Positions 15,413 through 24,724 of a stretch of 40,405 bases of DNA are shown here, piece by piece (the stretch's first letter is position 1; each line of letters opens with the position of its first letter). The DNA is taken from NCBI GenBank assembly GCA_017938315.1, contig JAGBBV010000026.1, positions 1 to 40,405 on the forward strand. Reading direction: 5' to 3'. A program made the translations under genes and the position numbers. The notes beneath the pieces were generated by a model that saw nothing but the letters and a program-made list of their open reading frames with translations, made no database searches and was not told the origin of the DNA. Source of the stretch: Lachnospiraceae bacterium (GTDB taxonomy: Bacteria; Bacillota; Clostridia; Lachnospirales; Lachnospiraceae).

Positions 15413-16309
15413 ATGAAAATTACAATTGTAGGAATGGGCGCCCTAGGTATTTTATATGGAGACCGGATTGTAGAAAACCTTGGCAAAGAAGCAGTTACTT
15501 TTCTGGCAGATGAGGAGAGAATAAATAAATACCAAAAGGAAAATGTCTATTGTAATGGAAAAGCATGTGATTTTCAGATGACCTCCCGGGCAGAGGTAGC
15601 AGACCTTCTTATTTTTGCAGTAAAGGGAACTACTTTAAAAGATGCCATGGAATTTGCCAAAGACGCGGTGGGGAAAGATACCATTATCTTGTCTGTGCTA
15701 AACGGAATCAGCAGTGAAGAAATGCTGGAGTCATATTATGATAAAGGACATGTGGTTCATTGCATCGCCCAGGGAATGGATGCAGTAAAACTGGGAAATA
15801 AGTTAACCTATGCACACGAGGGTGAACTTCGCATAGGAACTCCTTATAAAGAAAGAGTATGTTATGTAGAACGAGCGGCAGAAATGCTAAAAAAAGCCGG
15901 AATCCCTTATGTGGTAGAGTCGGATATTCTTCACAGACTTTGGGGCAAATGGATGCTCAATGTAGGTGTCAATCAGGTGGTAATGATTTCTGAGGGAACA
16001 TATGAAACCATTCAGAGGCCCGGCAAAGAACGTGATATGATGCTTGCGGCTATGAATGAGGTGCAGAAATTATCTGAGCTTGCCGGTACAGGCGTGACAA
16101 AGGAAGATTTAGAAGCATATGTGGCGTTGGTAGACAGCTTAAATCCGGATGGCATGCCTTCCATGCGTCAGGACGGACTTGCAAAGCGGTATTCCGAAGT
16201 GGATTTCTTTGCGGGAACGGTAATTGAAAAAGCAAAGAAATACGGAATGGATGTGCCAGTGAATCAAATGTTATACGACACTGTGAAAAAAATGGAATCA
16301 GAGTATTAA
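15413..16309 (+). CDS. 2-dehydropantoate 2-reductase family protein (PanE/ApbA-like)
   Basis: 298 residues: an N-terminal NADP-binding Rossmann domain (GMGALG at 7-12; VLNGIS at 96-101) and the ApbA C-terminal domain with HRLWGKWMLNVGVNQV, which contains the family's catalytic lysine (K179) and an asparagine (N183). The reaction in the family is NADPH reduction of ketopantoate to pantoate in pantothenate and CoA synthesis. No panB, panC or panD is nearby, and paralogues of unknown substrate are common, so I withhold the gene symbol. It starts one base after the preceding stop with GGGAGG before the ATG, and probably ends the zinc-ribbon operon. Confidence 0.87.
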   Translation: MKITIVGMGALGILYGDRIVENLGKEAVTFLADEERINKYQKENVYCNGKACDFQMTSRAEVADLLIFAVKGTTLKDAMEFAKDAVGKDTIILSVLNGISSEEMLESYYDKGHVVHCIAQGMDAVKLGNKLTYAHEGELRIGTPYKERVCYVERAAEMLKKAGIPYVVESDILHRLWGKWMLNVGVNQVVMISEGTYETIQRPGKERDMMLAAMNEVQKLSELAGTGVTKEDLEAYVALVDSLNPDGMPSMRQDGLAKRYSEVDFFAGTVIEKAKKYGMDVPVNQMLYDTVKKMESEY

Positions 16310-16325
16310 ACGAAATAGAAAAAGG

Positions 16326-16357
16326 AAAGCGTCTGCAAACCAGTGCAGACGCTTTTT
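16326..16357 (+). terminator. Terminator after the PanE-like gene
   Basis: GCGTCTGCA (16329-16337) pairs with TGCAGACGC (16344-16352) around AACCAG. AAA before and TTTTT after make it usable from both strands, serving the convergent DUF3048 gene as well. Confidence 0.9.
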
Positions 16358-16374
16358 CATATACAGAACATATT

Positions 16375-17466
16375 TTAGGAATAAAGTACATTCTTTCCTA
16401 CCTGTGCAATAGCAATATAGGTTTTTCCTTCATTGATTTGGATTTCATTTCCGTTATCATCATAATACTTGGTAGGAGCATAATCACTTGTCTTTTTCCA
16501 TGTAATGTGAATGCCACGGCCTTTTGTGAAATAATATCCATCCTGCGTGGAATCTATGGTTTGGAAGGCAAGATATCCTTTTGCATCCCGCTTAGACCAG
16601 TTGGTGTTTTGGATAATCACATTTGAAAATGTGAGCTGTTCACCGGTCATACCATCTGTCTGTGCTTTTCCATGAATGTTTTTGTAATAAAGTCCGGTTT
16701 CGGCATTGTATGTAAAGAAACTCTTGGTATAACTGAAAATCTGTGATAAATCTATCACATTACCGGGAATTGCACCGGGATATTGTTCTAAGGTATTTAC
16801 TCCATTTGCAAAGGTGAAATGGGAAGCATTGTAATATTCAGGTCTTACGCCTAAGGAATACCCAAGCTTTTGGCAAGCTTTGATGATGCCTGTTGCACTG
16901 ATGTAAGCATTGTGAGGTGCCTTTCTATCAGTGGTGCGGAAAAATTGTCCGCTTCCGGGACGGTCACCGCCGGTACCATATTCGTAGGTGCCGGAAAGAT
17001 TGTTAATATCCGGCGCGGTAATCCGGTTTTGCATATAGTAAACACCACCGAAATGAATCAAAATAGGATCCCATTCGGTTGCAATGGTTATATAGTAATC
17101 ACGACAACTTCTGATATTACCGATTCTTTCAAGACCCTGCCAATTGTCAATGACAGCAAGCTGCCTTGAGATATTTCCTTCTTCCATGATTTCATAAAGG
17201 ATTTTCGCATTTCCGATACCATAGGAAGGCTGTGCGGACTTGTCCGTGGGCATCATAACAGCGATGGGGCGTTGACCTGCCTGGGATGCGGGAATCAGTT
17301 CGTTTGTATATACGCTGCGGACTTGCTCCTCAGCCGGAGCAGGGGCAGGAGCAGGAGCTTCTGTAGCATATGCGGTTATGCCGGGACAAAAGAAAACAGT
17401 TCCGACGCATAAAGAAAAAGTAAGCCCTACTGAAAACAGTGCTTTTGTGATTCTGTTTGCTTTCAT
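16375..17466 (-). CDS. Secreted DUF3048 (YerB-like) protein
   Basis: 363 residues with an N-terminal signal peptide (about 1-36: basic start, hydrophobic core, AYA-like cleavage site), an Ala-Pro linker, and DUF3048 N- and C-terminal domains. Recognisable family blocks are RPIAVMMPTDKSAQPSYGI, RIGNIRSCRDYYI, DRKAPHNAYIS and near the end YFTKGRGIHITWKKTSD. It lacks the lipobox cysteine of B. subtilis YerB, so it is probably released or wall-bound. Function of the family is unclear; a cell-envelope role is likely. It is transcribed alone, convergent to the PanE-like gene and divergent from the two-component system. Confidence 0.9.
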   Translation of the reverse strand: MKANRITKALFSVGLTFSLCVGTVFFCPGITAYATEAPAPAPAPAEEQVRSVYTNELIPASQAGQRPIAVMMPTDKSAQPSYGIGNAKILYEIMEEGNISRQLAVIDNWQGLERIGNIRSCRDYYITIATEWDPILIHFGGVYYMQNRITAPDINNLSGTYEYGTGGDRPGSGQFFRTTDRKAPHNAYISATGIIKACQKLGYSLGVRPEYYNASHFTFANGVNTLEQYPGAIPGNVIDLSQIFSYTKSFFTYNAETGLYYKNIHGKAQTDGMTGEQLTFSNVIIQNTNWSKRDAKGYLAFQTIDSTQDGYYFTKGRGIHITWKKTSDYAPTKYYDDNGNEIQINEGKTYIAIAQVGKNVLYS

Positions 17467-17570
17467 AATCGTAAAATTTCCTTTCCGGTTTGTTTTCCTC
17501 CTTAAAAGAGGTGAGTATTATCAGAATACCGCATTTCCCGGTGTTTCGTCAATAGATGTGTTACAAATAC

Positions 17571-17599
17571 TGGACTTTCAGATGTGGTCAGAGTAAAAT
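17571..17599 (+). promoter_or_regulatory. Probable promoter of the two-component system
   Basis: TGGACT (17571-17576) and TAAAAT (17594-17599) are spaced by 17 bases, about 30 bases before the ribosome binding site GGGGAG at 17633-17638. Confidence 0.5.
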
Positions 17600-17645
17600 A
17601 GATACTGCATGAGAAGTTTATCTATGCAGATAGGGGAGACAGATG

Positions 17646-18350
17646 ATGAAATATAAAATACTGGTAGTAGAAGATGATAAAGATATTGCGGAGGTAATAC
17701 GCTTATATTTGGGTAATGAGGGATATGAAATTATAACAGCACAGGATGGACTTTCGGGATATGAGATTTTACAGAAAGAGGACATTCATCTTGCGGTGGT
17801 AGATATTATGCTTCCCAAAATGAATGGCTATGATTTGGTAAAGAAAACAAGGGAAAACAGCAATGTTCCTATTTTGATTCTTTCTGCCAAGAATATGGAT
17901 AGCGACAAGATATTGGGACTTGATTTAGGGGCAGATGATTATCTGACCAAGCCTTTTAATCCGCTTGAACTGGTAGCCCGTGTAAAATCAAATATCAGAA
18001 GATATTATAGTATGGGAAATGCACAGACAGAAGCAGACATTTCAAATAGAAAGTGGCAGGTAGGGGAACTTGTGTTGGACGAAGATGCCGTAACCCTTAC
18101 AAAAGCAGGCGAGGTGGTTGCCATTACGCCTACAGAGTATAAGATGCTTGCACTTTTTATGAAAACACCGGGAAAGGTATACACCAAAAAGCAGATCTAT
18201 CAGGAAGTAAGCGGAGAATGTTATGTGAATGACGATAATACACTCATGGTACATATTTCTAATCTCCGTGATAAAATAGAGGATAATCCCAGAACCCCCA
18301 AATATATTAAAAATGTCAGAGGAATAGGATACAAAATTGAAAAAATATAA
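17646..18350 (+). CDS. OmpR/PhoB-family response regulator
   Basis: 234 residues: a receiver domain (acidic pocket E9, D10, D11; phospho-acceptor D53 in VVDIMLP; K102 in LTKPF) and a C-terminal winged helix ending in the expected YIKNVRGIGYKIEKI. Two ATGs are adjacent (17643 and 17646); the second has better spacing from GGGGAG. It overlaps the histidine kinase gene by 14 bases and works with it. The sequence resembles VanR-type regulators responding to cell-envelope signals, but no target gene can be named; the flanking DUF3048 gene is a candidate by position only. Confidence 0.95.
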   Translation: MKYKILVVEDDKDIAEVIRLYLGNEGYEIITAQDGLSGYEILQKEDIHLAVVDIMLPKMNGYDLVKKTRENSNVPILILSAKNMDSDKILGLDLGADDYLTKPFNPLELVARVKSNIRRYYSMGNAQTEADISNRKWQVGELVLDEDAVTLTKAGEVVAITPTEYKMLALFMKTPGKVYTKKQIYQEVSGECYVNDDNTLMVHISNLRDKIEDNPRTPKYIKNVRGIGYKIEKI

Positions 18351-19926
18351 GACAAAAGAAAAAAGCTTATATACACTTCTGATTAAAAACTACATTATTT
18401 TTACGTTTGTCATGGCAACATTAATGTTTCTGCTTTACTTTGCAGAAGCATGGGTAGAAAACAGAATTATTCAGCCGCCCAGGAAAGAAGAACCAATTGG
18501 CGGTGAAGAACTGCTGAAAAACGGGGATTATGAACGGTTAAGCATGAAAAAGCTGCTTGGAACATCCGGAGAATTTGAAGTTCTTGATGAGAACGGTGTA
18601 GTGATTTTTGCGACGGAGGAAGAGGGCGAGTATTCGCCGCAGGAGATAGCATATATTCCGCTCTACAACAGTCCGCTTTCTTATAAGGCCTCGACGTATA
18701 TTACAGAGTCAGGGCAAGAGGTCATTTTGGTAACTGGAAAATATTATGAGTGGGATACCGGCTATGAAAAGAACGAATCATTTATGATTTTAAACAGCAA
18801 TTATCAAATGATATCTTCCAATGATTCTTCCTTAAGCACTCACTATACAAAGAGAGAACTTGATTATCTGACGGGAAAAGGTAAGGCCGGTTATGATATT
18901 TGTAAATATGAGTATACCGGAAATGATGGAAAAGAGTATACCCTGATTATGCATGTAAAGAGGATGGACGGTCAGCGGTATAAGCAGCTATTAGCAGTGT
19001 GGAATACTTTCGTTGTAATTTACGTGATTACTTATGTGATTATCACGGTGTTATTTGCATTTTATGTGCACAGAAAAGTAAAGGATCCGCTGGATTTGCT
19101 CAATAAAGGGATTTTAGCATTTGCGAAGGGTGAAAGGGACGGTGAAATAACCTATCGCGGACCCAAGGAATATGAAACCATATTTTCCAGCTTTAATCAG
19201 ATGTCCAGGCTGTTAAAAGAAAGCGAAGAATCTAAGGAACATTTGATCATAGAAAAGCAAAGGATGTTAGCAGACATTTCCCATGACTTAAAAACACCGA
19301 TTACTGTTATACAAGGCTATGCAAAAGCAGTAGCTGACGGCCTTGTGACGAAGGAAACGCAAGTACAATATTTAAATACAATATTACAAAAGACAGAAAA
19401 TCTTACGGAACTGATTAATACTTTTTACGATTATAGTAAGTTGGAACATCCGGAATTCCGGTTGGTAAAAGAAAAGAAAGATTTGGCAGAATTTTTAAGG
19501 GAATATCTGGCAAATAAGTATGATGAAATTGAGTTCGCAGGTTTTGGACTGGAGGCAGAAATACCGGAAGAAGTCATAGAGTTTGAGTTTGATGAGTTAC
19601 AGTTTGGCAGGGTTTTTGACAACATTTTATCAAATGCCTTAAAACACAATCCAAAAGGGACTGTCATATATGCAGCGATGCAGCAAACGGAGAGAAGTAT
19701 TCAAATTGAAATCGGAGACAATGGGCTTGGCATTCCGGATGAAATTAAAGAAAGTTTATTTGATCCTTTTACCATGGGGGATTCGTCCAGGGGAAACAGG
19801 CAAAGTTCAGGTCTTGGACTTGCAGTTGCTGCTAAAATTGTAGAATTACACGGTGGTGCATTGTTCCTTGGTAAACAGGGAAATCCTTATATTAGCACAT
19901 TGTTTGTAATCAGAATGTTAAAATGA
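18337..19926 (+). CDS. Membrane sensor histidine kinase paired with the upstream regulator
   Basis: 529 residues from TTG 18337. Layout: TM1 (about 18-38), an extracellular sensor region (about 40-220), TM2 (about 224-244), HAMP (about 245-297), HisKA with ISHDLKTPI (phospho-acceptor H316) and HATPase_c with NILSNALKH (N429-H437), DNGLG (461-465) and SSGLGLAVA. All catalytic boxes are intact. The gene overlaps the regulator by 14 bases, so the two are coupled. No upstream ATG exists in frame and the TTG gives a natural basic N-terminus before TM1. The signal is not known. Confidence 0.95.
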   Translation: MKKYKTKEKSLYTLLIKNYIIFTFVMATLMFLLYFAEAWVENRIIQPPRKEEPIGGEELLKNGDYERLSMKKLLGTSGEFEVLDENGVVIFATEEEGEYSPQEIAYIPLYNSPLSYKASTYITESGQEVILVTGKYYEWDTGYEKNESFMILNSNYQMISSNDSSLSTHYTKRELDYLTGKGKAGYDICKYEYTGNDGKEYTLIMHVKRMDGQRYKQLLAVWNTFVVIYVITYVIITVLFAFYVHRKVKDPLDLLNKGILAFAKGERDGEITYRGPKEYETIFSSFNQMSRLLKESEESKEHLIIEKQRMLADISHDLKTPITVIQGYAKAVADGLVTKETQVQYLNTILQKTENLTELINTFYDYSKLEHPEFRLVKEKKDLAEFLREYLANKYDEIEFAGFGLEAEIPEEVIEFEFDELQFGRVFDNILSNALKHNPKGTVIYAAMQQTERSIQIEIGDNGLGIPDEIKESLFDPFTMGDSSRGNRQSSGLGLAVAAKIVELHGGALFLGKQGNPYISTLFVIRMLK

Positions 19927-19928
19927 TA

Positions 19929-19962
19929 AAAACGGTCACTCCTTATAGGAAGTGACCGTTTT
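19929..19962. terminator. Bidirectional terminator between the kinase gene and trpS
   Basis: AAAACGGTCACT (19929-19940) pairs with AGTGACCGTTTT (19951-19962) around a ten-base loop. The A and T ends allow termination on both strands, serving the convergent kinase and trpS genes. Confidence 0.85.
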
Positions 19963-19969
19963 GTATGTA

Positions 19970-21055
19970 TTATTCTGCATATTTTTTTGACTGTTCGGTA
20001 ATCAATGCATTGTCATCAAAGTAGTTGATTTTCATGGATTTCTTAACATCATCCAGTGTAGCGGATGCAACTTCTCTTGCAGCAATGCTTCCCTTGCGAA
20101 GGATTTCATATACTTCAGGAATCTGTTTTTCCCATTCTTTTCTCTTGGTACGGATGGGAGCAAGTTCTTCCTGCAATACATTGTTTAAGAATTTTTTTAC
20201 TTTAACGTCGCCCAAACCGCCCCTAGTATAATGTGCTTTTAATTCATCAAGGTTTGCATATTCAGGAAGGTACTCTGCAAACATGCCATCCTTACAGAAT
20301 GCATCCAGATAAATAAAAACAGGATTTCCTTCTACCTTACCGGGATCGGATACCTGTAAGTGATTGGGGTCTGTAAACATGGACATTACTTTCTTGCGGA
20401 CATCTTCTTCTGTGTCAGATAAGTAAATACAGTTGTTTAAGGACTTACTCATTTTTGCCTTTCCGTCAATACCGGGGAGGCGAAGGCAGGCTTTATTATC
20501 AGGTAAGAGTACCTCGGGTTCTACCAGAGTATCACCATATACGGAGTTAAACTTACGGACAATTTCCTTTGTCTGTTCAATCATGGGAAGCTGGTCTTCA
20601 CCAACAGGAACAGTGGTTGCCTTAAAAGCAGTAATATCAGCAGCCTGGCTGATGGGATATGTAAAGAAACCAACCGGAATACTTGCCTCGAAATTACGCA
20701 TTTGAATTTCGGATTTTACAGTAGGATTTCTCTGTAATCTGGAAACTGTAACCAGATTCATGTAGTAGAATGATAATTCACAAAGTTCGGGAATCTGGGA
20801 CTGGATAAACAATGTGGACTTTTCAGGATCAAGTCCGCAGGATAAGTAATCCAGAGCAACCTCCACAATATTCTGACGCACCTTTTCAGGATTTTCCGCA
20901 TTGTCGGTAAGTGCCTGTGCATCCGCAATCATAATAAAAATTTTATCAAACATACCGGAATTTTGAAGTTCTACTCTTCTTCTTAAGGAACCAACATAGT
21001 GTCCAACATGAAGTCGGCCTGTAGGTCTGTCACCGGTTAAAATTATTTTAGACAT
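19970..21055 (-). CDS. trpS: Tryptophanyl-tRNA synthetase
   Basis: 361 residues of a class I synthetase that charges tRNA-Trp. Signature motifs are present: [10 protein letters not shown] (HIGH-like motif at 16-19) and KMSKS at 201-205. The middle block with [20 protein letters not shown] is characteristic of TrpRS. The protein is somewhat longer than the compact bacterial form (about 330 residues). Upstream on the minus strand a TATAAT (21094-21089) lies about 30 bases before the start; no T-box leader fits in the 160 bases shared with the divergent ktrB. Confidence 0.95.
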   Translation of the reverse strand: MSKIILTGDRPTGRLHVGHYVGSLRRRVELQNSGMFDKIFIMIADAQALTDNAENPEKVRQNIVEVALDYLSCGLDPEKSTLFIQSQIPELCELSFYYMNLVTVSRLQRNPTVKSEIQMRNFEASIPVGFFTYPISQAADITAFKATTVPVGEDQLPMIEQTKEIVRKFNSVYGDTLVEPEVLLPDNKACLRLPGIDGKAKMSKSLNNCIYLSDTEEDVRKKVMSMFTDPNHLQVSDPGKVEGNPVFIYLDAFCKDGMFAEYLPEYANLDELKAHYTRGGLGDVKVKKFLNNVLQEELAPIRTKRKEWEKQIPEVYEILRKGSIAAREVASATLDDVKKSMKINYFDDNALITEQSKKYAE

Positions 21056-21218
21056 AAATTTTACTCCTTTACCAATGTACTATTATTGATTATACACATT
21101 TCTTTGAAAATTTCCACCAATTCTTTTGATTTCTTTTTTCTTTTTTTAGTAGAGAATAGGTAGATTTTATGTCGATTTTATTATAAAATGAAAAGCAAAT
21201 GTATGAGTGAGGTACCAA

Positions 21219-22574
21219 ATGAAATTTTGGCGTAAGGTAGAAGATAGATTAACATATGTAAGAATTATTGCGCTGGGTTACTTGGTGGTTATCCTAGCCG
21301 GCACATCGCTTTTAATGCTACCCATTTCAACCCGGGCAGGTGAGAAGACTGATTTTTTAACAGCTCTTTTTACAGCAACCACCTCCACTTGTGTGACAGG
21401 GCTTGTAGTGGCAGATACCGGCAGTCATTGGACAAGCTTTGGTCATGTAGTTATTTTGCTGATGATACAAATTGGCGGTTTGGGATTTGTAACCATGGGA
21501 GTTATGCTTGCCATGGCATTAAAGAAAAAGATTACCCTTCGTACCAGAGGACTTCTGCAGGAAAGTATGAACGGCATGAATATGGGCGGAATAGTAAGAT
21601 TGGTCCGATATGCACTGAAAGGTACATTAATTATTGAAGTGACCGGTGCCGCACTTCTTGCTATTTGTTTTGTTCCGGTTTTTGGCTGGGGCAGAGGAAT
21701 TTGGTATGGAATCTTTCATTCCATCTCGGCTTTTTGTAATGCGGGAATCGATTTATTAGGACCACACTATGGAGAGTATAGTTCGTTTGTTCCCTTTTGT
21801 GATAATATCATGATAAATGTGGTACTTATGATGCTCATTATTTTAGGTGGTATCGGTTTTTTTGTATGGGATGATTTGAAGGCGAAAAAGTTCCACGTCA
21901 AGAAATATGCATTGCATACAAAGATGACATTATATATGACGTTCCTATTAGTAATTGGCGGAACGGTATTGTTTTTAATTTTTGAAAACGACAATCTTTT
22001 AAAGGAAATGAATACGGCGGATAAGATTTTGGCAGCAATGTTCAGTTCTGTTACGGCCAGAACAGCCGGTTTTAATACGATTGATACGGCAGGACTTACG
22101 AATGCATCCAAACTACTGACGATAGTCTTTATGTTCGTAGGTGGAAGTCCCGGTTCTACGGCCGGTGGAATCAAGACCGTGACGGCGTTAGTGTTACTTT
22201 CTTATGTGTGGTCCAACTTAAGAGCCAGTAAAGGGGTAAATATTTTCAATCGGAGATTGGATGATGACGTGATTCGTAAGGCAAGTAATGTGGTTGTAAT
22301 TAGTATGTTGCTTGCTGTCACATCATGGATATTGATTTGTTTTATACAACCGGAATTATCAGTAATTGATGTAATGTTTGAAATTTTCTCGGCAATCGGT
22401 ACAGTGGGAATGTCTACAGGACTTACCAGAGAGTTGAGTGTTGGGTCGAGAATCGTAATTATATTGCTTATGTATTGTGGGCGAATCGGAAGTATGTCAT
22501 TTGCGCTTTCCTTTACCGAACGTAAGAAGGTAGCACCTGTCCAATTGCCCACAGAAAAGATTATGATAGGATAA
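21219..22574 (+). CDS. ktrB: Potassium transporter membrane subunit KtrB (TrkH family)
   Basis: ATG 21219 is preferred (GAGGT five bases upstream) over GTG 21207, giving 451 residues. The four selectivity-filter loops of the TrkH/KtrB superfamily are visible: STCVTGL, SAFCNAGIDLL, TARTAGFNTID and SAIGTVGMSTG. These surround about ten membrane helices. With KtrA encoded immediately downstream it forms a Na+-dependent K+ uptake system. It is divergent from trpS and shares a short promoter region with TATAAA at 21182. Confidence 0.95.
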   Translation: MKFWRKVEDRLTYVRIIALGYLVVILAGTSLLMLPISTRAGEKTDFLTALFTATTSTCVTGLVVADTGSHWTSFGHVVILLMIQIGGLGFVTMGVMLAMALKKKITLRTRGLLQESMNGMNMGGIVRLVRYALKGTLIIEVTGAALLAICFVPVFGWGRGIWYGIFHSISAFCNAGIDLLGPHYGEYSSFVPFCDNIMINVVLMMLIILGGIGFFVWDDLKAKKFHVKKYALHTKMTLYMTFLLVIGGTVLFLIFENDNLLKEMNTADKILAAMFSSVTARTAGFNTIDTAGLTNASKLLTIVFMFVGGSPGSTAGGIKTVTALVLLSYVWSNLRASKGVNIFNRRLDDDVIRKASNVVVISMLLAVTSWILICFIQPELSVIDVMFEIFSAIGTVGMSTGLTRELSVGSRIVIILLMYCGRIGSMSFALSFTERKKVAPVQLPTEKIMIG

Positions 22575-22587
22575 GAAAGGGGAATTT

Positions 22588-23265
22588 ATGAAATCAGTAT
22601 TAATTATAGGGCTCGGTAGATTCGGTCAGCACTTGTGCAAAAAGATGGCTGAGATGAAGAATGAAATTATGGTTATTGATGTGGTGGAAGAGAATGTAGA
22701 AGCGGTAATGCCCATTGTAACCAGTGCGAAAATCGGTGACTGCACCAATGAAGAAGTCTTAAAAAGTCTTGGTGTGGCGAATTTTGATGTATGCTTTGTT
22801 TGTATCGGAACAAATTTCCAAAGCAGCTTGGAGATTACGTCTTTATTAAAAGAAAATGGTGCGAAGTATGTAGTGAGTAAAGCAACAAGGGATATTCAGG
22901 CAAAATTTTTGCTTCGAAACGGAGCAGACGAAGTGGTGTATCCGGATAGGGATATTGCTGAAAAGACGGCAGTACGTTTTAGTGCAAGCCATGTATATGA
23001 TTACATTGAGTTTAGTGAAGATTTCTCTGTGTTTGAAATTCCTGTGCATAGAGAATGGATTGGTAAATCCATCAAAGAAGTAAACTTCCGTGCGAAGTAC
23101 CGTGTAAGTATTTTGGGATATAAAATAGGAGAAAACACGCAGTTGATGCCCATGGCAGACCACGTTTTTAGAGAAGAAGAGCATCTCATGATTTTGGGAA
23201 GAGTAGATGATGTGGAGAAACTGCTGGAAATGTTTGAACATGAAAAGGATAAAAGAAAGTGGTAA
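22588..23265 (+). CDS. ktrA: Potassium transporter regulatory subunit KtrA (RCK domains)
   Basis: 225 residues with an RCK_N Rossmann domain (GLGRFG at 8-13, then the acidic VIDV binding the nucleotide ribose) and an RCK_C domain (about 140-220). KtrA rings bind ATP/ADP, and in some species c-di-AMP through RCK_C, to gate KtrB. It follows ktrB by 13 bases with GAAAGGGGA. Its end overlaps the next gene by about 26 bases. Confidence 0.95.
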   Translation: MKSVLIIGLGRFGQHLCKKMAEMKNEIMVIDVVEENVEAVMPIVTSAKIGDCTNEEVLKSLGVANFDVCFVCIGTNFQSSLEITSLLKENGAKYVVSKATRDIQAKFLLRNGADEVVYPDRDIAEKTAVRFSASHVYDYIEFSEDFSVFEIPVHREWIGKSIKEVNFRAKYRVSILGYKIGENTQLMPMADHVFREEEHLMILGRVDDVEKLLEMFEHEKDKRKW

Positions 23266-23725
23266 ACGTTTTTGGGCGGATGTAAAGCAATATGGACCGG
23301 CCCTGATTGTTTTTGCAGTTTATTATGGAATTGTGCATCTGTTTAGAGCGGCTTTTTGTCCCATGATTCAGATAACGGGACTTCCCTGTGCAGGGTGTGG
23401 TCTTACAAGAGCATTTCTTTTTATGCTTCGAGGGGAATTTGAGAGGGCTGTTTATATTCAGCCCATGGCTTTTGCTGTGGTAGCGTTTGTCTCCTACTGT
23501 GCTTTTTTTAGATATCTGAAAGGAACAAAAGTGGTTGCTTTTTCTTCGCTCTTTGTGATTTTGGTGAGTGGAATCCTTTTGTTTTATGTAATAAGAATGG
23601 TCTTGTATTTCCCTGACAGGGTACCTTATGTGTATGCCCGGGATAATTTGCTGGCAAACTATCTTCCGGGTTATCAGGAATTTATCACAAGGGTGATAAC
23701 ATCACTCCGGAATATGCGTCTATGA
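23240..23725 (+). CDS. DUF2752 membrane protein
   Basis: From ATG 23240 the protein has 161 residues, with the DUF2752 hallmark CPMIQITGLPCAGCGLTRA followed by FLFMLRGEF and three membrane helices. The family is found in many bacteria, function unknown; the conserved cysteines suggest metal or redox binding. An earlier ATG at 23207 would overlap ktrA by 59 bases and is less likely. It is translated from within the 3' end of ktrA and overlaps the convergent methyltransferase gene by six bases, with no terminator between them. Confidence 0.85.
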   Translation: MKRIKESGKRFWADVKQYGPALIVFAVYYGIVHLFRAAFCPMIQITGLPCAGCGLTRAFLFMLRGEFERAVYIQPMAFAVVAFVSYCAFFRYLKGTKVVAFSSLFVILVSGILLFYVIRMVLYFPDRVPYVYARDNLLANYLPGYQEFITRVITSLRNMRL

Positions 23726-24583
23726 TGCAGTCCACCGTCCGGAAGCTCCGCAAGGAAGGACTAATCCGTTTGAAGAAACGGGAAGACCGATTTCGGAAGC
23801 CGCTACTTTACCGCCGAGTTTTTTTACCACGGTAGTGTTAATCATGTAAGAAAGTACAGCAGGTTGTAAGCCTGTAGTATAAGAATTAATTAAGAAGAAC
23901 AAGGCATCCTTAGAAAGAAGCTTGGTAGTAAGTTCAATAAAAGGATAGATGCTTTCTTCAATTTTCCAGATTTCACCCTTGGGCCCTCTTCCGTAGGAAG
24001 GTGGATCCATAATAATTCCGTCGTAGGTATTGCCACGGCGGATTTCTCTTTCTACAAATTTTACACAGTCATCCACAAGCCAGCGGATGGGTGCGTCGCC
24101 AAGTCCTGATGAAACAGCATTTTCTTTTGCCCAGGTAACCATACCCTTGGAAGCATCTACATGGGTAACGGCAGCTCCTGCCTTGGCTGCGGATAAAGTG
24201 GCACCGCCGGTATAGGCAAATAAATTTAGAACCTTCACAGGCCGGTTCGCTTTTTTGATAATATCAGAGAACCAGTCCCAGTTGGTGGCTTGCTCCGGAA
24301 AAAGACCTGTATGCTTAAAACTGAACGGTTTTAAGTTGAAAGTCAAATCACGATAGTGGATGCTCCATTCTTCGGGAAGGTCAAAAAACTCCCATTCGCC
24401 GCCACCTTTAGCACTACGGTGATAGTGTCCGTTCATTTTCTTCCAGCCGGGCTGTGTCTTGTTTGTATTCCAAATAACCTGAGGGTCGGGACGTACCAAT
24501 AAATATTCGCCCCAGCGTTCTAATTTTTCTCCGCAGGATGTATCAATTACTTCATAGTCTTTCCAGTTGTCAGCAATCCACAT
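23720..24583 (-). CDS. Class I SAM-dependent rRNA methyltransferase-like protein (RlmI/YccW-like)
   Basis: 287 residues. A first region (about 1-100) containing GEWEFFDLPEEWSIHY precedes a Rossmann methyltransferase domain with NLFAYTGGATLSAAKAGA (SAM-binding motif I), THVDAS and the catalytic-type motif IIMDPPSYGRGP. These features place it with RlmI-like 23S rRNA cytosine-5 methyltransferases, though it lacks an N-terminal PUA domain. Substrate is inferred. Ribosome binding site AAAGGA is 11 bases before the ATG. Confidence 0.85.
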   Translation of the reverse strand: MWIADNWKDYEVIDTSCGEKLERWGEYLLVRPDPQVIWNTNKTQPGWKKMNGHYHRSAKGGGEWEFFDLPEEWSIHYRDLTFNLKPFSFKHTGLFPEQATNWDWFSDIIKKANRPVKVLNLFAYTGGATLSAAKAGAAVTHVDASKGMVTWAKENAVSSGLGDAPIRWLVDDCVKFVEREIRRGNTYDGIIMDPPSYGRGPKGEIWKIEESIYPFIELTTKLLSKDALFFLINSYTTGLQPAVLSYMINTTVVKKLGGKVAASEIGLPVSSNGLVLPCGASGRWTAS

Positions 24584-24660
24584 AATGATGGTCCTTTCCG
24601 TATTTTCTATGTAAAAGTGTAATAAGTCGTTATCTATCCATTAATAATAGAGAAAATCTG

Positions 24661-24689
24661 TTAAAAAAGCAAGAGAATTGTGGTATGCT
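24661..24689 (+). promoter_or_regulatory. Possible extended -10 promoter of the ASKHA gene
   Basis: TTAAAA (24661-24666), a 17-base spacer ending in TGG, and TATGCT (24684-24689). The TGn before the -10 box supports the call; the hexamers are imperfect. Confidence 0.35.
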
Positions 24690-24724
24690 AAGTAAGTAGT
24701 GCAAAGAAAGGCATGGATGTTTGT

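Noticed and set aside
17378-17596. Plus-strand open frame before the two-component system
   Set aside because: It starts inside the antisense of the DUF3048 signal peptide and spans the promoter region, with no family features.
21056-21218. T-box riboswitch upstream of trpS
   Set aside because: The space shared with divergent ktrB is about 160 bases and holds no T-box bulge sequence or terminator; only a -10 box is visible.
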